Shown here: positions 33,616 through 41,977 of the stretch, in pieces
How positions within the stretch are numbered: the stretch's first letter is position 1
Layout of the letters: the number at the start of each line of letters is the position of its first letter
From: Maliibacterium massiliense
Lineage (GTDB): Bacteria > Bacillota > Clostridia > Christensenellales > Maliibacteriaceae
Direction: 5' to 3'
Assembly (NCBI RefSeq): GCF_900604345.1
Contig: NZ_LR026983.1
Location: 310,001 to 374,000 of the forward strand
DNA: 64,000 nucleotides
Position numbers and translations under genes: made by a program
The notes under the pieces: model-generated
What the model was told of the DNA's origin: nothing
Databases searched by the model: none
Seen by the model: the letters and a program-made list of their open reading frames with translations, nothing else

Positions 33616-34656
33616 TTATTTCTTCAGGTCCTTGATAAAGGCCTCCGCCTCATCAAGCGTGGTGGGCACATCGATTTTGCCGTCGATGAGCTCCTGACGG
33701 ATCTCCTCGGTGCGGTCCAGCACCTCCTGCGGCGTCTTGATCACGGCACCCTCAACGGTGACGTCGGTGGCCTTCTCTTTAAGGCCGCGCATCTGATGAC
33801 CGCCCTTGTAGGAGCCGTCCTTGACCGAGCCGATGATATCCAGCACAACGGTCTGCATCATGCGCATGGCGCTGGCGACAATGTGGTCGGGATCCAGCGG
33901 GATCTGGTTGACGTCCGCGCCCAGCGCCATCTTATCGACGTCCTTGGCCGCGGCGAACACGCCCAGGCCGCTGCCGCCGGCGCAGGCCATCACGATGTCG
34001 CAGCCTTCGTCATACAGCGCGCGGGCAAGCTCCTTGCCGGTGTTGGCGTCGTTGAACGCGCCTACGTATTTGATGGAAAGCTCCACATCGGGGTTGACGT
34101 ACGCCATGCCCGATTTCAGGCCGGCGCCGAAGCCGTTGATCAGGGGGATGTCCATGCCTCCGACCATGCCGACCTTGTTTGTTTTGGTCATTTTGCCTGC
34201 GATGGTGCCCAGCAAAAACGCCTTCTCCGGATCGTTGAAGGTGACGGACATGATGTTGTCGTAGCCATCCACCTCACCGTCGATGATGGCGAATTTCTGC
34301 TCGGGGAACTCCTTGGCAACCACCTGGATGGCGTCCACCTGGTCGTAGCCGAAGCCGAAAACCACATCGTAGGAGCCGTCCTTGGCAAACTCGCGCAGAT
34401 GGCCCTCGAACTCGGCGGTCTCCTTGGGCTCGACGTACTGAATGGTGGCGCCCAGCTGCTCTTTGGCCATCTCCAGGCCTTCCATGGCGCTGTCGTTAAA
34501 GCCCTTGTCTCCCAGGCCACCCAGTGCGAACACAAACGCAACCTTGGGGCCGTCGCCGCTGCCGGCGTTGTTGTCCGCGGCCTTCTGCCCGCAGCCCGTC
34601 AGCGCCATGGCCAACACCATAACAACGACCAAAAGAAGCGAAATACGTTTTTTCAT
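33616..34656 (-). CDS. BMP/PnrA-family nucleoside-binding lipoprotein
   Basis: A 346-residue basic membrane protein family lipoprotein. The signal peptide ends at lipobox LTGC with Cys22. The mature fold has the BMP hallmarks GGLGDKGFNDSAMEGL near residue 47, VFGFGYDQ, FIVDGEV-like sequence (FAIIDGEVDGYDN) and ACAGGSGLGVFAAAKD. Family members such as PnrA bind purine nucleosides. It lies directly downstream of a PNP/MTAP-family phosphorylase and upstream of the matching ATPase and permeases, which strongly supports nucleoside uptake. Confidence 0.92.
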   Translation of the reverse strand: MKKRISLLLVVVMVLAMALTGCGQKAADNNAGSGDGPKVAFVFALGGLGDKGFNDSAMEGLEMAKEQLGATIQYVEPKETAEFEGHLREFAKDGSYDVVFGFGYDQVDAIQVVAKEFPEQKFAIIDGEVDGYDNIMSVTFNDPEKAFLLGTIAGKMTKTNKVGMVGGMDIPLINGFGAGLKSGMAYVNPDVELSIKYVGAFNDANTGKELARALYDEGCDIVMACAGGSGLGVFAAAKDVDKMALGADVNQIPLDPDHIVASAMRMMQTVVLDIIGSVKDGSYKGGHQMRGLKEKATDVTVEGAVIKTPQEVLDRTEEIRQELIDGKIDVPTTLDEAEAFIKDLKK

Positions 34657-34715
34657 AGCTCGATGTCTCCTCCCTATTTCAAGCGCCGTTCAATCGGCGC
34701 TGGTACACACAAAAA

Positions 34716-35606
34716 CTATTTGCCGACCTTCTCGCTGTGGATGCGGTTCTGCACGTTGGAGGGCACCTCCATGAGGTACTCCTTGCAGCGGCAGTCGAGC
34801 TTCTCCGGTTCGATGGCGGCGATGGTGCGCAGCACAATCTTGCCGATGTGCGCGGCGCAGTCGTTGTAGTGGCCAAAGATGCTGCCCGAGCCCCAGTTGA
34901 GCTGCTGCACGCCCTCGGCATAGTTGCTGATGATATAGATGCCGGCGTAGTGTGCGCCGATGGCGCGCGCAAGGTAGGCCTCAGGGATCATGGTGTGGCC
35001 GGTGATATCCGCGCCCATGGACTGCTCAAACTTGATCTCGGTCTCGGTCTCAAAGCGGGGCGGCTCGGTGTTGCAGTACACGCCGCGGCCAAAGACGCGG
35101 GGGCCATACTCCTCGCGCGCAAACTTGGTCAGCAGGCCGCGCAGCTCGGGGCACATGGGCTCGCGCATGCGCACGATGCCATTGCAAAAACGGTGGATAT
35201 TGCTGGGACGCTTGGTCAGATCGATGATGTCATGCGGCACGACGATGTCGCCCGGATCCAGCAGGGGATTGACGCTGCCGCCGCTGCCGTCGACGATGAT
35301 GTACTTTACACCCGCCTGCTGGAACACCCAGAAGATCTGCTCCGAGGGGGTGTTGAAGGGGGCAAGGCCCGTGAAGCCGTGGAAGGGCACGTAAAGCATC
35401 GTGCGGGGCTTGCCGTCGGCGGTGATGGACCCGTCCAGTTCGATGAGCTTCATCTCAATGGTGGTGCCAAAGGGCGTCTCAAACTGCATGCCTTCCTGCA
35501 GAACCTTGACGCCTTCCATACCCACTTCATTGGGGAATTCGCACGCCCACGTGCCTGAGCCGCCGATGCTGGCGTATGCCACTTTGGGAACGTCTTTGAT
35601 GATCAT
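34716..35606 (-). CDS. PNP/MTAP-family nucleoside phosphorylase
   Basis: A 296-residue phosphorylase of the purine nucleoside phosphorylase/5'-methylthioadenosine phosphorylase superfamily, cleaving nucleosides with phosphate. The phosphate-loop start ASIGGSG is near residue 12, GSGGSVNPLL is near 108, and GADITGHTMIPEAYLARAIG and IISNYAEGV match the nucleoside-binding and C-terminal active-site segments. The usual RHG stretch is altered to PFHGFTG, so substrate choice may differ from MTAP. First gene of the nucleoside operon, driven by the promoter at 35669-35697. Confidence 0.85.
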   Translation of the reverse strand: MIIKDVPKVAYASIGGSGTWACEFPNEVGMEGVKVLQEGMQFETPFGTTIEMKLIELDGSITADGKPRTMLYVPFHGFTGLAPFNTPSEQIFWVFQQAGVKYIIVDGSGGSVNPLLDPGDIVVPHDIIDLTKRPSNIHRFCNGIVRMREPMCPELRGLLTKFAREEYGPRVFGRGVYCNTEPPRFETETEIKFEQSMGADITGHTMIPEAYLARAIGAHYAGIYIISNYAEGVQQLNWGSGSIFGHYNDCAAHIGKIVLRTIAAIEPEKLDCRCKEYLMEVPSNVQNRIHSEKVGK

Positions 35607-35644
35607 TCAGCTTCATCCTCCATATTGGTGTTAATCCCATGTAA

Positions 35645-35697
35645 AACAGTTCTGTTGGCGATGGGCTTATTATACTGCATGTCCTCTACAGCGTCAA
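35645..35697 (-). promoter_or_regulatory. Promoter of the nucleoside operon, with operator-like repeat
   Basis: Leftward TTGACG (35692-35697) and TATAAT (35669-35674) are 17 bases apart. The inverted repeat AACAG-TT-CTGTT (35645-35656) lies just downstream and could be a repressor site. Confidence 0.8.
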
Positions 35698-36287
35698 CAT
35701 AATATTCGGTTTTTTTGCATAGTCTTTGAATTTTCCTTAAATTTTTGCCCGGATATGCGTTGAATCATGCATTTTTACGGCAAAACACGAACATTCCATC
35801 GTAAAAAGGCGAATTTTTACACGATCGTACGTTATTTTTACTCACGGCGCGTGCGGGCGCGGCGCCCGGCGCGCGGCGTGCGGCGGTTTGCGCGCGTCGC
35901 TTTTTTACAAGTGGCCGCTTCGCCGCCTGCGGTATGCTTTGATGGATGGCTGCTGCGTTTGCGCATCCTTCAGGCAGCCCCTGCCTTTGCTTCAGGTGTA
36001 TGGATCGGCGCCATTCCCTTTGCCGGCGCCGTTTTTGTCGCAGCGCTACGCGCGCATGTCCGCCATGCCCCGAAGGGACACGTGCCCCCCTGTTTTCTCC
36101 CCCCTTCGCAACATGCATGACCGCGCAATCTTGCCGCGCCCGCTTTTTTAAGAGGCGTTTGCATCGCACAGCCGGTTTGCCCTCCCCTGCAGGCAGGCGT
36201 ACAATAAGAAAGGACAGGGGCGCTTGCCCCGGCATGGGCGTCTACTTTTGTGGACGCGCATGCCGCCTGAAGGAGGGACGCGAACCC
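35698..36287. other. Divergent intergenic region before alpha-amylase
   Basis: 590 bp without a supported gene. The left part (35698-35860) is AT-rich with four TTTTTAC/GTAAAAA motifs near 35772, 35800, 35814 and 35836, whose purpose is unknown. The right part is GC-rich. A weak promoter-like TTTGCC-18-TACAAT occurs at 36176-36205 ahead of the amylase. Confidence 0.45.
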
Positions 36288-37598
36288 ATGAACAGCCAAA
36301 ACCCCACCATCATGCAGTACTTTGAGTGGTACCTGCCTGACGACTGTGCGCTGTGGAACCAGGCGGCCGCCGAGGCTGGCGCGCTTGCACGCGCGGGCGT
36401 CACCGCGCTGTGGCTGCCCCCCGCCTATAAGGGCGCAGGCGGCGCGCACGACGTGGGCTATGCGGTCTACGATCTCTACGATCTGGGCGAGTTCGACCAG
36501 AAGGGCAGTGTGCGCACCAAGTACGGCACGCGCCAAGAGTACCTCGCCTGCATCGAGGCGCTGCACGCGCAGGGCCTGTGCGTCTACCCCGACGTGGTGC
36601 TCAACCACCACATCGGCGCGGACGCAAGCGAACTTGTGCCCGCCTCCAGCGACGATCCCGAAAACCGCAATATCCAGATCGGCTCCGAGCGGGTGATCCG
36701 CGCCTGGACGCGCTTTGACTTTGTCGGTCGCGGGGGCAAGTATTCCAATTTTACGTGGAACTGGGCGCACTTCGCCGGCGTGGACTGGGATGATACCAAA
36801 AAGGCCGGCGGCGTATACAAATTCCACGGCAAGCACTGGGACGCAGAGGTGGACAGTGAGCGAGGCAACTTCGATTACCTGATGGGTGCGGACGTGGACT
36901 TTACCAATCCGCAGGTGCTGGAAGAACTGGAGCGCTGGGGCCAGTGGTATCTGCAGACTACAAAGGCCGACGGCATGCGCCTCGACGCGCTCAAGCACAT
37001 CCGCTACGGCTTCTACCAGCAGTACCTGGGCATGCTGCGCAGCACATGCAGGCGGGATTTGTTCGCCGTGGGCGAGTATTGGAGCCGCGATGTGCACGCG
37101 CTGGAGCATTACCTTGACTGCGTCAGCCACAACATGCGCCTGTTTGACGTGCCGCTGCACTTCGCCTTTTACGAGGCGGCAACCGCAAATGGCCAGCGGG
37201 ACATGGCGCGCCTGTTTGAAGGCACGCTGACAGCCGCGCAGGGCGACTACGCCGTCACCTTTGTGGACAACCACGATACCCAGATCGGCCAGGCGCTGGA
37301 ATCCTTTGTGCCCGCCTGGTTCAAACCCCTCGCCTATGCGCTGATCCTGCTGCGCAAAGAGGGCGTTCCCTGCGTGTTCTACGGCGATTACTACGGCATC
37401 CCCCATGACAACATCCCGCCCGCGCCCCATCTCAAGGCGCTGCTCTGGGCGCGCATGCACGTGGCCTACGGCTTTCAGCACGATTATTTCGACCATGCAA
37501 ACATCGTGGGCTGGACGCGCGAGGGGGACGACATGCATCCATCCAGCGGCCTGGCCGCCGTGCTCTCGGACGGGCCGGGCGGCAGCAAGCGCATGTAG
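36288..37598 (+). CDS. Cytoplasmic alpha-amylase (GH13), truncated by in-frame TAG
   Basis: An alpha-1,4-glucan endohydrolase of the AmyA/GH13_5 type, without a signal peptide. The catalytic residues are visible: Asp233 (GMRLDALKH), Glu263 (VGEYW) and Asp330 (VDNHDTQ). The conserved DVVLNHH motif is near residue 100. ATG at 36288 lies 11 bases after AGGAGG. Codon 437 is TAG, exactly where relatives read GGSKxMYVG with Tyr. The frame continues to TGA at 37764-37766, giving 492 residues, the normal family length. The stop removes about 55 residues of the C-terminal beta domain but leaves the active-site barrel, so partial activity is possible. Confidence 0.85.
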   Translation: MNSQNPTIMQYFEWYLPDDCALWNQAAAEAGALARAGVTALWLPPAYKGAGGAHDVGYAVYDLYDLGEFDQKGSVRTKYGTRQEYLACIEALHAQGLCVYPDVVLNHHIGADASELVPASSDDPENRNIQIGSERVIRAWTRFDFVGRGGKYSNFTWNWAHFAGVDWDDTKKAGGVYKFHGKHWDAEVDSERGNFDYLMGADVDFTNPQVLEELERWGQWYLQTTKADGMRLDALKHIRYGFYQQYLGMLRSTCRRDLFAVGEYWSRDVHALEHYLDCVSHNMRLFDVPLHFAFYEAATANGQRDMARLFEGTLTAAQGDYAVTFVDNHDTQIGQALESFVPAWFKPLAYALILLRKEGVPCVFYGDYYGIPHDNIPPAPHLKALLWARMHVAYGFQHDYFDHANIVGWTREGDDMHPSSGLAAVLSDGPGGSKRM

Positions 37599-37766
37599 CT
37601 GGGCCAGCGCTATGCGGGCGCCGTGGTGCGCGACCTGCTGGGCAGCGCGCCGGAGCCCGTCACCATCGAGCAGGACGGCTGGGCGGATTTCCCGGTATCA
37701 GGCGGCGCGGTATCCGTCTATATTCTGCCGGACGCGTATGACGCGTGGAAAGGAGCGACCCTGTGA
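37599..37766 (+). pseudogene. C-terminal remnant of the alpha-amylase
   Basis: 55 codons in the same frame after the TAG, reading LGQRYAGAVVRDLLGS and, further on, DGWADFPVSGGAVSVYIL. This is the typical C-terminal domain of GH13_5 alpha-amylases. Its preservation, with the next gene's start overlapping its natural TGA, argues that the interruption is recent, an error, or read through. Confidence 0.8.
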
Positions 37767-38245
37767 AGTTTTCCGCTTCCCTGTTTGTTGTGGACGATAT
37801 TGCCCGCGCGCGGGCCTTTTACGAGGACATTCTCGGCCAGCGCGTGGTGCAGGACTACGGCGCCAACATCGCCTTTGACGGCGGCTTCTCCCTGCAGGAG
37901 CGCAAGAGCTGGCTGGCCTTTATCGGCGCTGCGGACGATCAGGTGCTGCGCCGTGCGCGCAACGCGGAGCTCTACTTTGAGACCGAGGCGCTGGACGACT
38001 TCCTGCAAAAACTGGACGCGCACCCCGAGATCGCGCGCGTGCAGCCGCTTGTGACCTGCCCCTGGGGGCAGCGCGTCATCCGCATATACGATCCGGACGG
38101 CCACATCGTGGAGGTGGGCGAGTCCATGGCGCTGGTGTGCCGGCGTTTCCTTGCGCAGGGCATGACGAGCGCGCAGGTCGCCGCACGCGCCCAGCAATCC
38201 CTCGACTACGTGCTGCGCGTGCAGCGCGAGACGTCCAGCACCTGA
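37763..38245 (+). CDS. VOC-family protein (glyoxalase/bleomycin-resistance fold)
   Basis: A 160-residue protein with the paired beta-alpha-beta-beta-beta modules of vicinal-oxygen-chelate proteins: ASLFVVDDIARARAFYEDILGQRVV at the N-terminus and RVIRIYDPDGHIVEVGE at the C-terminus, with the metal-ligand Glu in the last strand. About 40 extra helical residues follow the fold. The GTG at 37763, seven bases after AAAGGAG, overlaps the amylase's natural TGA (GTGA). The ribosome site lies inside the amylase reading frame. Function unknown. Confidence 0.83.
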   Translation: MKFSASLFVVDDIARARAFYEDILGQRVVQDYGANIAFDGGFSLQERKSWLAFIGAADDQVLRRARNAELYFETEALDDFLQKLDAHPEIARVQPLVTCPWGQRVIRIYDPDGHIVEVGESMALVCRRFLAQGMTSAQVAARAQQSLDYVLRVQRETSST

Positions 38246-38323
38246 CATTGACGCCACAACCGCATCCTTGCGCACTTCCTCGCCGCTTTGACCGGGGAAG
38301 TGTTTTTTTGTCGCAGAGGCGAT

Positions 38324-38352
38324 GTATTATTTGCCCCGCCCGTTCATATATA
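38324..38352 (+). promoter_or_regulatory. Putative sigma-E promoter of spoIVA
   Basis: GTATTAT (38324-38330) and CATATATA (38345-38352) are 14 bases apart. This fits the sigma-E pattern and the known sigma-E control of spoIVA in Bacillus. The -10 match is partial. Confidence 0.55.
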
Positions 38353-38394
38353 TCTACCGTTCACACCCATAGAGACGAAAGGGAGGCAACGTTC

Positions 38395-39873
38395 ATGGAG
38401 CATATGGACCTGTACAGGGACATTGCCGAGCGCACAAATGGAGACATCTATCTTGGCCTTGTGGGTCCTGTGCGCACGGGTAAGTCCACCTTTATTAAAC
38501 GGTTTATGGAGCAGATGGTGCTCCCGGGCATGGAAAACGCCTTTGCGCGGGAGCGCGCCCAAGACGAGATGCCGCAGAGCGGCGCGGGCAAAACCATCAT
38601 GACCACCCAGCCGCACTTTGTGCCCAACGAGGCGGTGGAGCTGACAATCGGCGAGGACCTCAACGTACGCATCCGGCTGGTGGACTGCGTGGGCTACATC
38701 GTCAAGGGCGTCATCGGCACCACCGAGGATGGCGAGCCCCGCATGGTGCGCACCCCATGGGCGGATTATGACATCCCCTTTGAGGAGGCCGCGGAGCTGG
38801 GCACAAAAAAGGTCATCACCGACCACGCCACCATCGGCATTGTGATGACCACCGACGGCACCATCACCGATATCCCGCGCCTGAACTATGTCGACGCCGA
38901 GGAGCGGGTGATCGCGGAGGTCAAGGCCCAGAACAAACCCTTCATCGTGGTGCTCAACTCCACCACACCCCAGGCCGAGGAGACGGAGAACCTGCGCCAG
39001 AGCCTGGAGATCAAGTACGGCGTGCCCGTGCGCGCGCTGGATGTGCTCAACATGACGCAGGATGAGATCGACGACCTGCTGGCCGATATTCTGATGGAGT
39101 TCCCCATCACCCAGCTGTCCATCGACATGCCGCGCTGGATTCAGGTGCTCCCCGCCAGTCATGCACTGCCCGCGGGCATCCTCAAGGCGGTGGGCGAGGC
39201 AGGCGTGGATATCCGCAAGATGCGCGATTATAAAAAGCTGGCCGAAAGCTTCAACGCTGAGGACGGCCCCCTGCAGCTGGCGCTGAGCGACGTGGATATG
39301 GGCGCAGGCAGCGTGGTCTACAAGCTGACCGCCGATCCGGCGATGTTCTACCAGGTGCTCAGCCAGGAGTGTGGCTATGAAATCGACGGCGACTACGAGC
39401 TGATGGCGCTGATGAAGGAGCTGATGGTCGCTAAAAGGGAATACGACCGCCTCGCAGGCGCGCTTGCGTCCGTACAGGAGGTTGGCTACGGCTTCGTGCC
39501 GCCCAGCGTGGCGGAAATGACGCTGGAGGAACCTGAGATGATCCGCCAGGGCGGCCGCTTCGGCGTGCGTCTCAAGGCGAGCGCGCCCTCCCTGCACCTG
39601 ATGCGGGTGGATATCCAAACCGAGGTTTCCCCCATCATGGGCACGGAAAAGCAGAGCGAGGAGCTGGCCAACTACCTACTTGCGGAGTTTGAGAACGACC
39701 CCGCGCAGATCTGGGAGACCAACATCTTTGGCAAGAGCCTGCACGATCTGGTGCAGGAGGGGCTTTCCAACAAGCTTGCGCGCATGCCCGACGACGCGCA
39801 GCACAAGATGGCCGAGACCATGCAGCGCATCATCAACGAGGGCCACGGCGGGCTGATCTGCATCCTGCTGTAG
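38395..39873 (+). CDS. spoIVA: Stage IV sporulation protein A (spore coat basement ATPase)
   Basis: A 492-residue protein, the same length as Bacillus subtilis SpoIVA. SpoIVA is the ATPase that polymerises on the forespore surface and anchors the coat. The Walker A motif GPVRTGKS (residues 24-31, Lys30) is intact. The TRAFAC-like GTPase region is followed by a middle domain and the conserved C-terminus ending GHGGLICILL. ATG at 38395 is eight bases after AAAGGGAGG; the frame extends far upstream without support. It is made in the mother cell under sigma-E, consistent with the upstream promoter. Confidence 0.97.
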   Translation: MEHMDLYRDIAERTNGDIYLGLVGPVRTGKSTFIKRFMEQMVLPGMENAFARERAQDEMPQSGAGKTIMTTQPHFVPNEAVELTIGEDLNVRIRLVDCVGYIVKGVIGTTEDGEPRMVRTPWADYDIPFEEAAELGTKKVITDHATIGIVMTTDGTITDIPRLNYVDAEERVIAEVKAQNKPFIVVLNSTTPQAEETENLRQSLEIKYGVPVRALDVLNMTQDEIDDLLADILMEFPITQLSIDMPRWIQVLPASHALPAGILKAVGEAGVDIRKMRDYKKLAESFNAEDGPLQLALSDVDMGAGSVVYKLTADPAMFYQVLSQECGYEIDGDYELMALMKELMVAKREYDRLAGALASVQEVGYGFVPPSVAEMTLEEPEMIRQGGRFGVRLKASAPSLHLMRVDIQTEVSPIMGTEKQSEELANYLLAEFENDPAQIWETNIFGKSLHDLVQEGLSNKLARMPDDAQHKMAETMQRIINEGHGGLICILL

Positions 39874-39896
39874 GCACCTACCCAGAAGAAGATAGA

Positions 39897-39941
39897 AGCA
39901 AAAAGCGCCGCCCGCGCATAACGCGGGCGGCGCTTTTTGCT
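39897..39941. terminator. Bidirectional terminator between spoIVA and plsY
   Basis: A perfect hairpin GCAAAAAGCGCCGCCCGCG/CGCGGGCGGCGCTTTTTGC serves the convergent genes on both sides. Confidence 0.9.
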
Positions 39942-39980
39942 TTCATAAATTATCTGGCGCTGCAGAGCGCGGCAGCCCCC

Positions 39981-40634
39981 TCACGCCTCTTTATCCCTGG
40001 GCGGTGCGGAGTCCTGCTTCTTGGGGTTCTTGCCCGCGTGTAGCTTGCGCTCCTGGCCGCGGATGAGGCGCAGGATGTTCGCGCGGTGGGAAAAGATATC
40101 GATGACGACCGCCACGCTGATCATGATGCACATGGGCAGGTTCTCCGGCATCGCCAGCCACGTAGCCGCCACCGCCATCAGGCAGCCCGCGATGGCACCC
40201 AGCGACACATAGCGCGTGATGGCGATGATGAGCACCCCCGCCGCCACGATGGGGATGATCACAACGGCCTTGACCACCAGCATCACGCCAATGGTGGTGG
40301 CAATGCCCTTACCCCCCTTAAATTTGAAGAACACCGGAAAACAGTGGCCCAGCACCACAAACACGCCCGCGAACGCGCCGCCCATGTTGCCGGCCAGCCA
40401 CTGGCCCAGCAGCACGGCGAGCACACCCTTGAGGCAGTCCCCCGCAAAGGTGAGCAGCCCGTACATCCAGCCGAAGCTGCGCAGCATATTGGTGGAGCCC
40501 GCGTTGCCGCTGCCCATGGAGCGCACGTCCTTTTTCACCACGCCCTTGGAAAGCAGGATGGCTGTGGAGATGCAGCCGATCAGATACGCCAGCACCGATG
40601 CAAGTGCAATCATCAGAATCTCTCGCGTCGTCAT
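39981..40634 (-). CDS. plsY: Glycerol-3-phosphate acyltransferase PlsY
   Basis: A 217-residue membrane enzyme that transfers the acyl group from acyl-phosphate to glycerol 3-phosphate, the first step of phospholipid synthesis. The motifs are SGNAGSTNMLR near residue 42, KGGKGIATT near 105 and the C-terminal HRANILRLIRG block, with about five transmembrane helices. The ATG at 40634 overlaps the der stop by four bases. The C-terminus has a charged tail of about 20 residues. Confidence 0.95.
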   Translation of the reverse strand: MTTREILMIALASVLAYLIGCISTAILLSKGVVKKDVRSMGSGNAGSTNMLRSFGWMYGLLTFAGDCLKGVLAVLLGQWLAGNMGGAFAGVFVVLGHCFPVFFKFKGGKGIATTIGVMLVVKAVVIIPIVAAGVLIIAITRYVSLGAIAGCLMAVAATWLAMPENLPMCIMISVAVVIDIFSHRANILRLIRGQERKLHAGKNPKKQDSAPPRDKEA

Positions 40635-41974
40635 ACCGATTCCTCCTTTTTACGTGCCCGCAGCAACAGCCGGATGGGCGTGCCCGCAAAGCCAAAGGAT
40701 TTGCGCAGGTGGTTTTCCAGGTAGCGCATGTAGGAAAAATGAAAAATGTCCGGATCATTGACAAAAAAGACAAATGTGGGCGGCCGCACCGATACCTGCG
40801 TGGCGTAGTACAGCCGGGGACGCCTGCCCGAGGCGATGGGCGGCTCGTGCATGGCGATGGCCTCGCCGATCACGTCGTTTAATAGGCCGGTGGGCACGCG
40901 CCGCTTGGCCTGGGCAAATGCGTCGCGCACCGCGTCCATTACCTTGTGCACCCGCTGGCCGGATTTGGCCGAGATAAAGAGCACCTGTACGTAGTCCATA
41001 AACTGCAGCGAGGCGCGCACGGTGCGCGCGTACTTTTCCAGCGTGCCCGTGCTCTTTTCGATCAAATCCCACTTGTTGACCACCACCACCGCGGCCTTGC
41101 CCTGCTCGTGCACGTAACCCGCGATTTTGGTCTCCTGCTCGCTTACGCCGTGCTGCGCGTCCACCACGATCAGCGCCACGTCGCACCTGCGCACCGCCGA
41201 AAGCGCGCGCACCGCGCTGTAGCGCTCCACGGTCTTATCGTCGATGCGGCTCTTTTTACGCAGGCCCGCCGTGTCGATCAGCACGTACGTATCCTCGCCC
41301 ACCGCAAGCTCGGTGTCGATCGCGTCGCGCGTGGTGCCCGGGATATCGCTGACGATCACCCGCTCCTCGCGCAGCAGGGTGTTGACAAGCGAGCTTTTAC
41401 CCACGTTGGGCCGGCCCACCACCGCCACGTGGATACGCTCGTCCTCGCCCTCTTCACCCTCCGCCGCGCTTTGAGGCAGCAGCTTGATCACTTCGTCGAG
41501 CAGATCGCCAAAGCCCAGCTTCTGCGACGAGGAGATGGGCACTGGCTCCCCCATGCCCAGGGCGTAGAAGTCGTAATATGCCTCGTGGTTAGGGAAGTGG
41601 TCCACCTTGTTTGCCACTACGATCACCGGCTTGTGGCTGCGGCGCAGCATGTCGGCCACATCCTCGTCCGCCGGCGAGAGCCCCTCTTTGGCGTCCACAA
41701 AAAACAGGATCACCTGCGCCGTCTCGATGGCGATCTGCGCCTGGCGGCGCATCTGCCGAAGCAGGATATCCTCGCTTGCAGGCTCAATGCCGCCCGTATC
41801 GATCAGCGTAAAGGGGCGCCCCAGCCACTCCACGTCCGCATAGATGCGATCGCGCGTAATGCCCGGGATGTCCTCTACAATCGCCTTGCGCTCCCCCGCC
41901 ATGCTGTTGAAAAAGGTGGACTTGCCCACATTGGGCCGCCCCACAATGGCCACCATCGGCCTTGCATTTGCCAT
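40631..41974 (-). CDS. der: Ribosome-assembly GTPase Der (EngA)
   Basis: A 447-residue protein with two tandem GTPase domains and a KH-like C-terminal domain, acting in 50S subunit assembly. G1 motifs are GRPNVGKST (about residue 12) and GRPNVGKSS (about 187). DTGG/DTAG and NKVD/NKWD motifs are present in both domains. The C-terminal KH-like region ends with the usual PIRLLLRARKK. It starts four bases after the DUF512 gene and overlaps plsY. Confidence 0.96.
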   Translation of the reverse strand: MANARPMVAIVGRPNVGKSTFFNSMAGERKAIVEDIPGITRDRIYADVEWLGRPFTLIDTGGIEPASEDILLRQMRRQAQIAIETAQVILFFVDAKEGLSPADEDVADMLRRSHKPVIVVANKVDHFPNHEAYYDFYALGMGEPVPISSSQKLGFGDLLDEVIKLLPQSAAEGEEGEDERIHVAVVGRPNVGKSSLVNTLLREERVIVSDIPGTTRDAIDTELAVGEDTYVLIDTAGLRKKSRIDDKTVERYSAVRALSAVRRCDVALIVVDAQHGVSEQETKIAGYVHEQGKAAVVVVNKWDLIEKSTGTLEKYARTVRASLQFMDYVQVLFISAKSGQRVHKVMDAVRDAFAQAKRRVPTGLLNDVIGEAIAMHEPPIASGRRPRLYYATQVSVRPPTFVFFVNDPDIFHFSYMRYLENHLRKSFGFAGTPIRLLLRARKKEESV

Positions 41975-41977
41975 GTT

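Noticed and set aside
35607..35760. Purine riboswitch ahead of the nucleoside operon
   Set aside because: The leader from the promoter at 35669 to the start codon is only about 60 nt, and I see none of the conserved three-way-junction loops.
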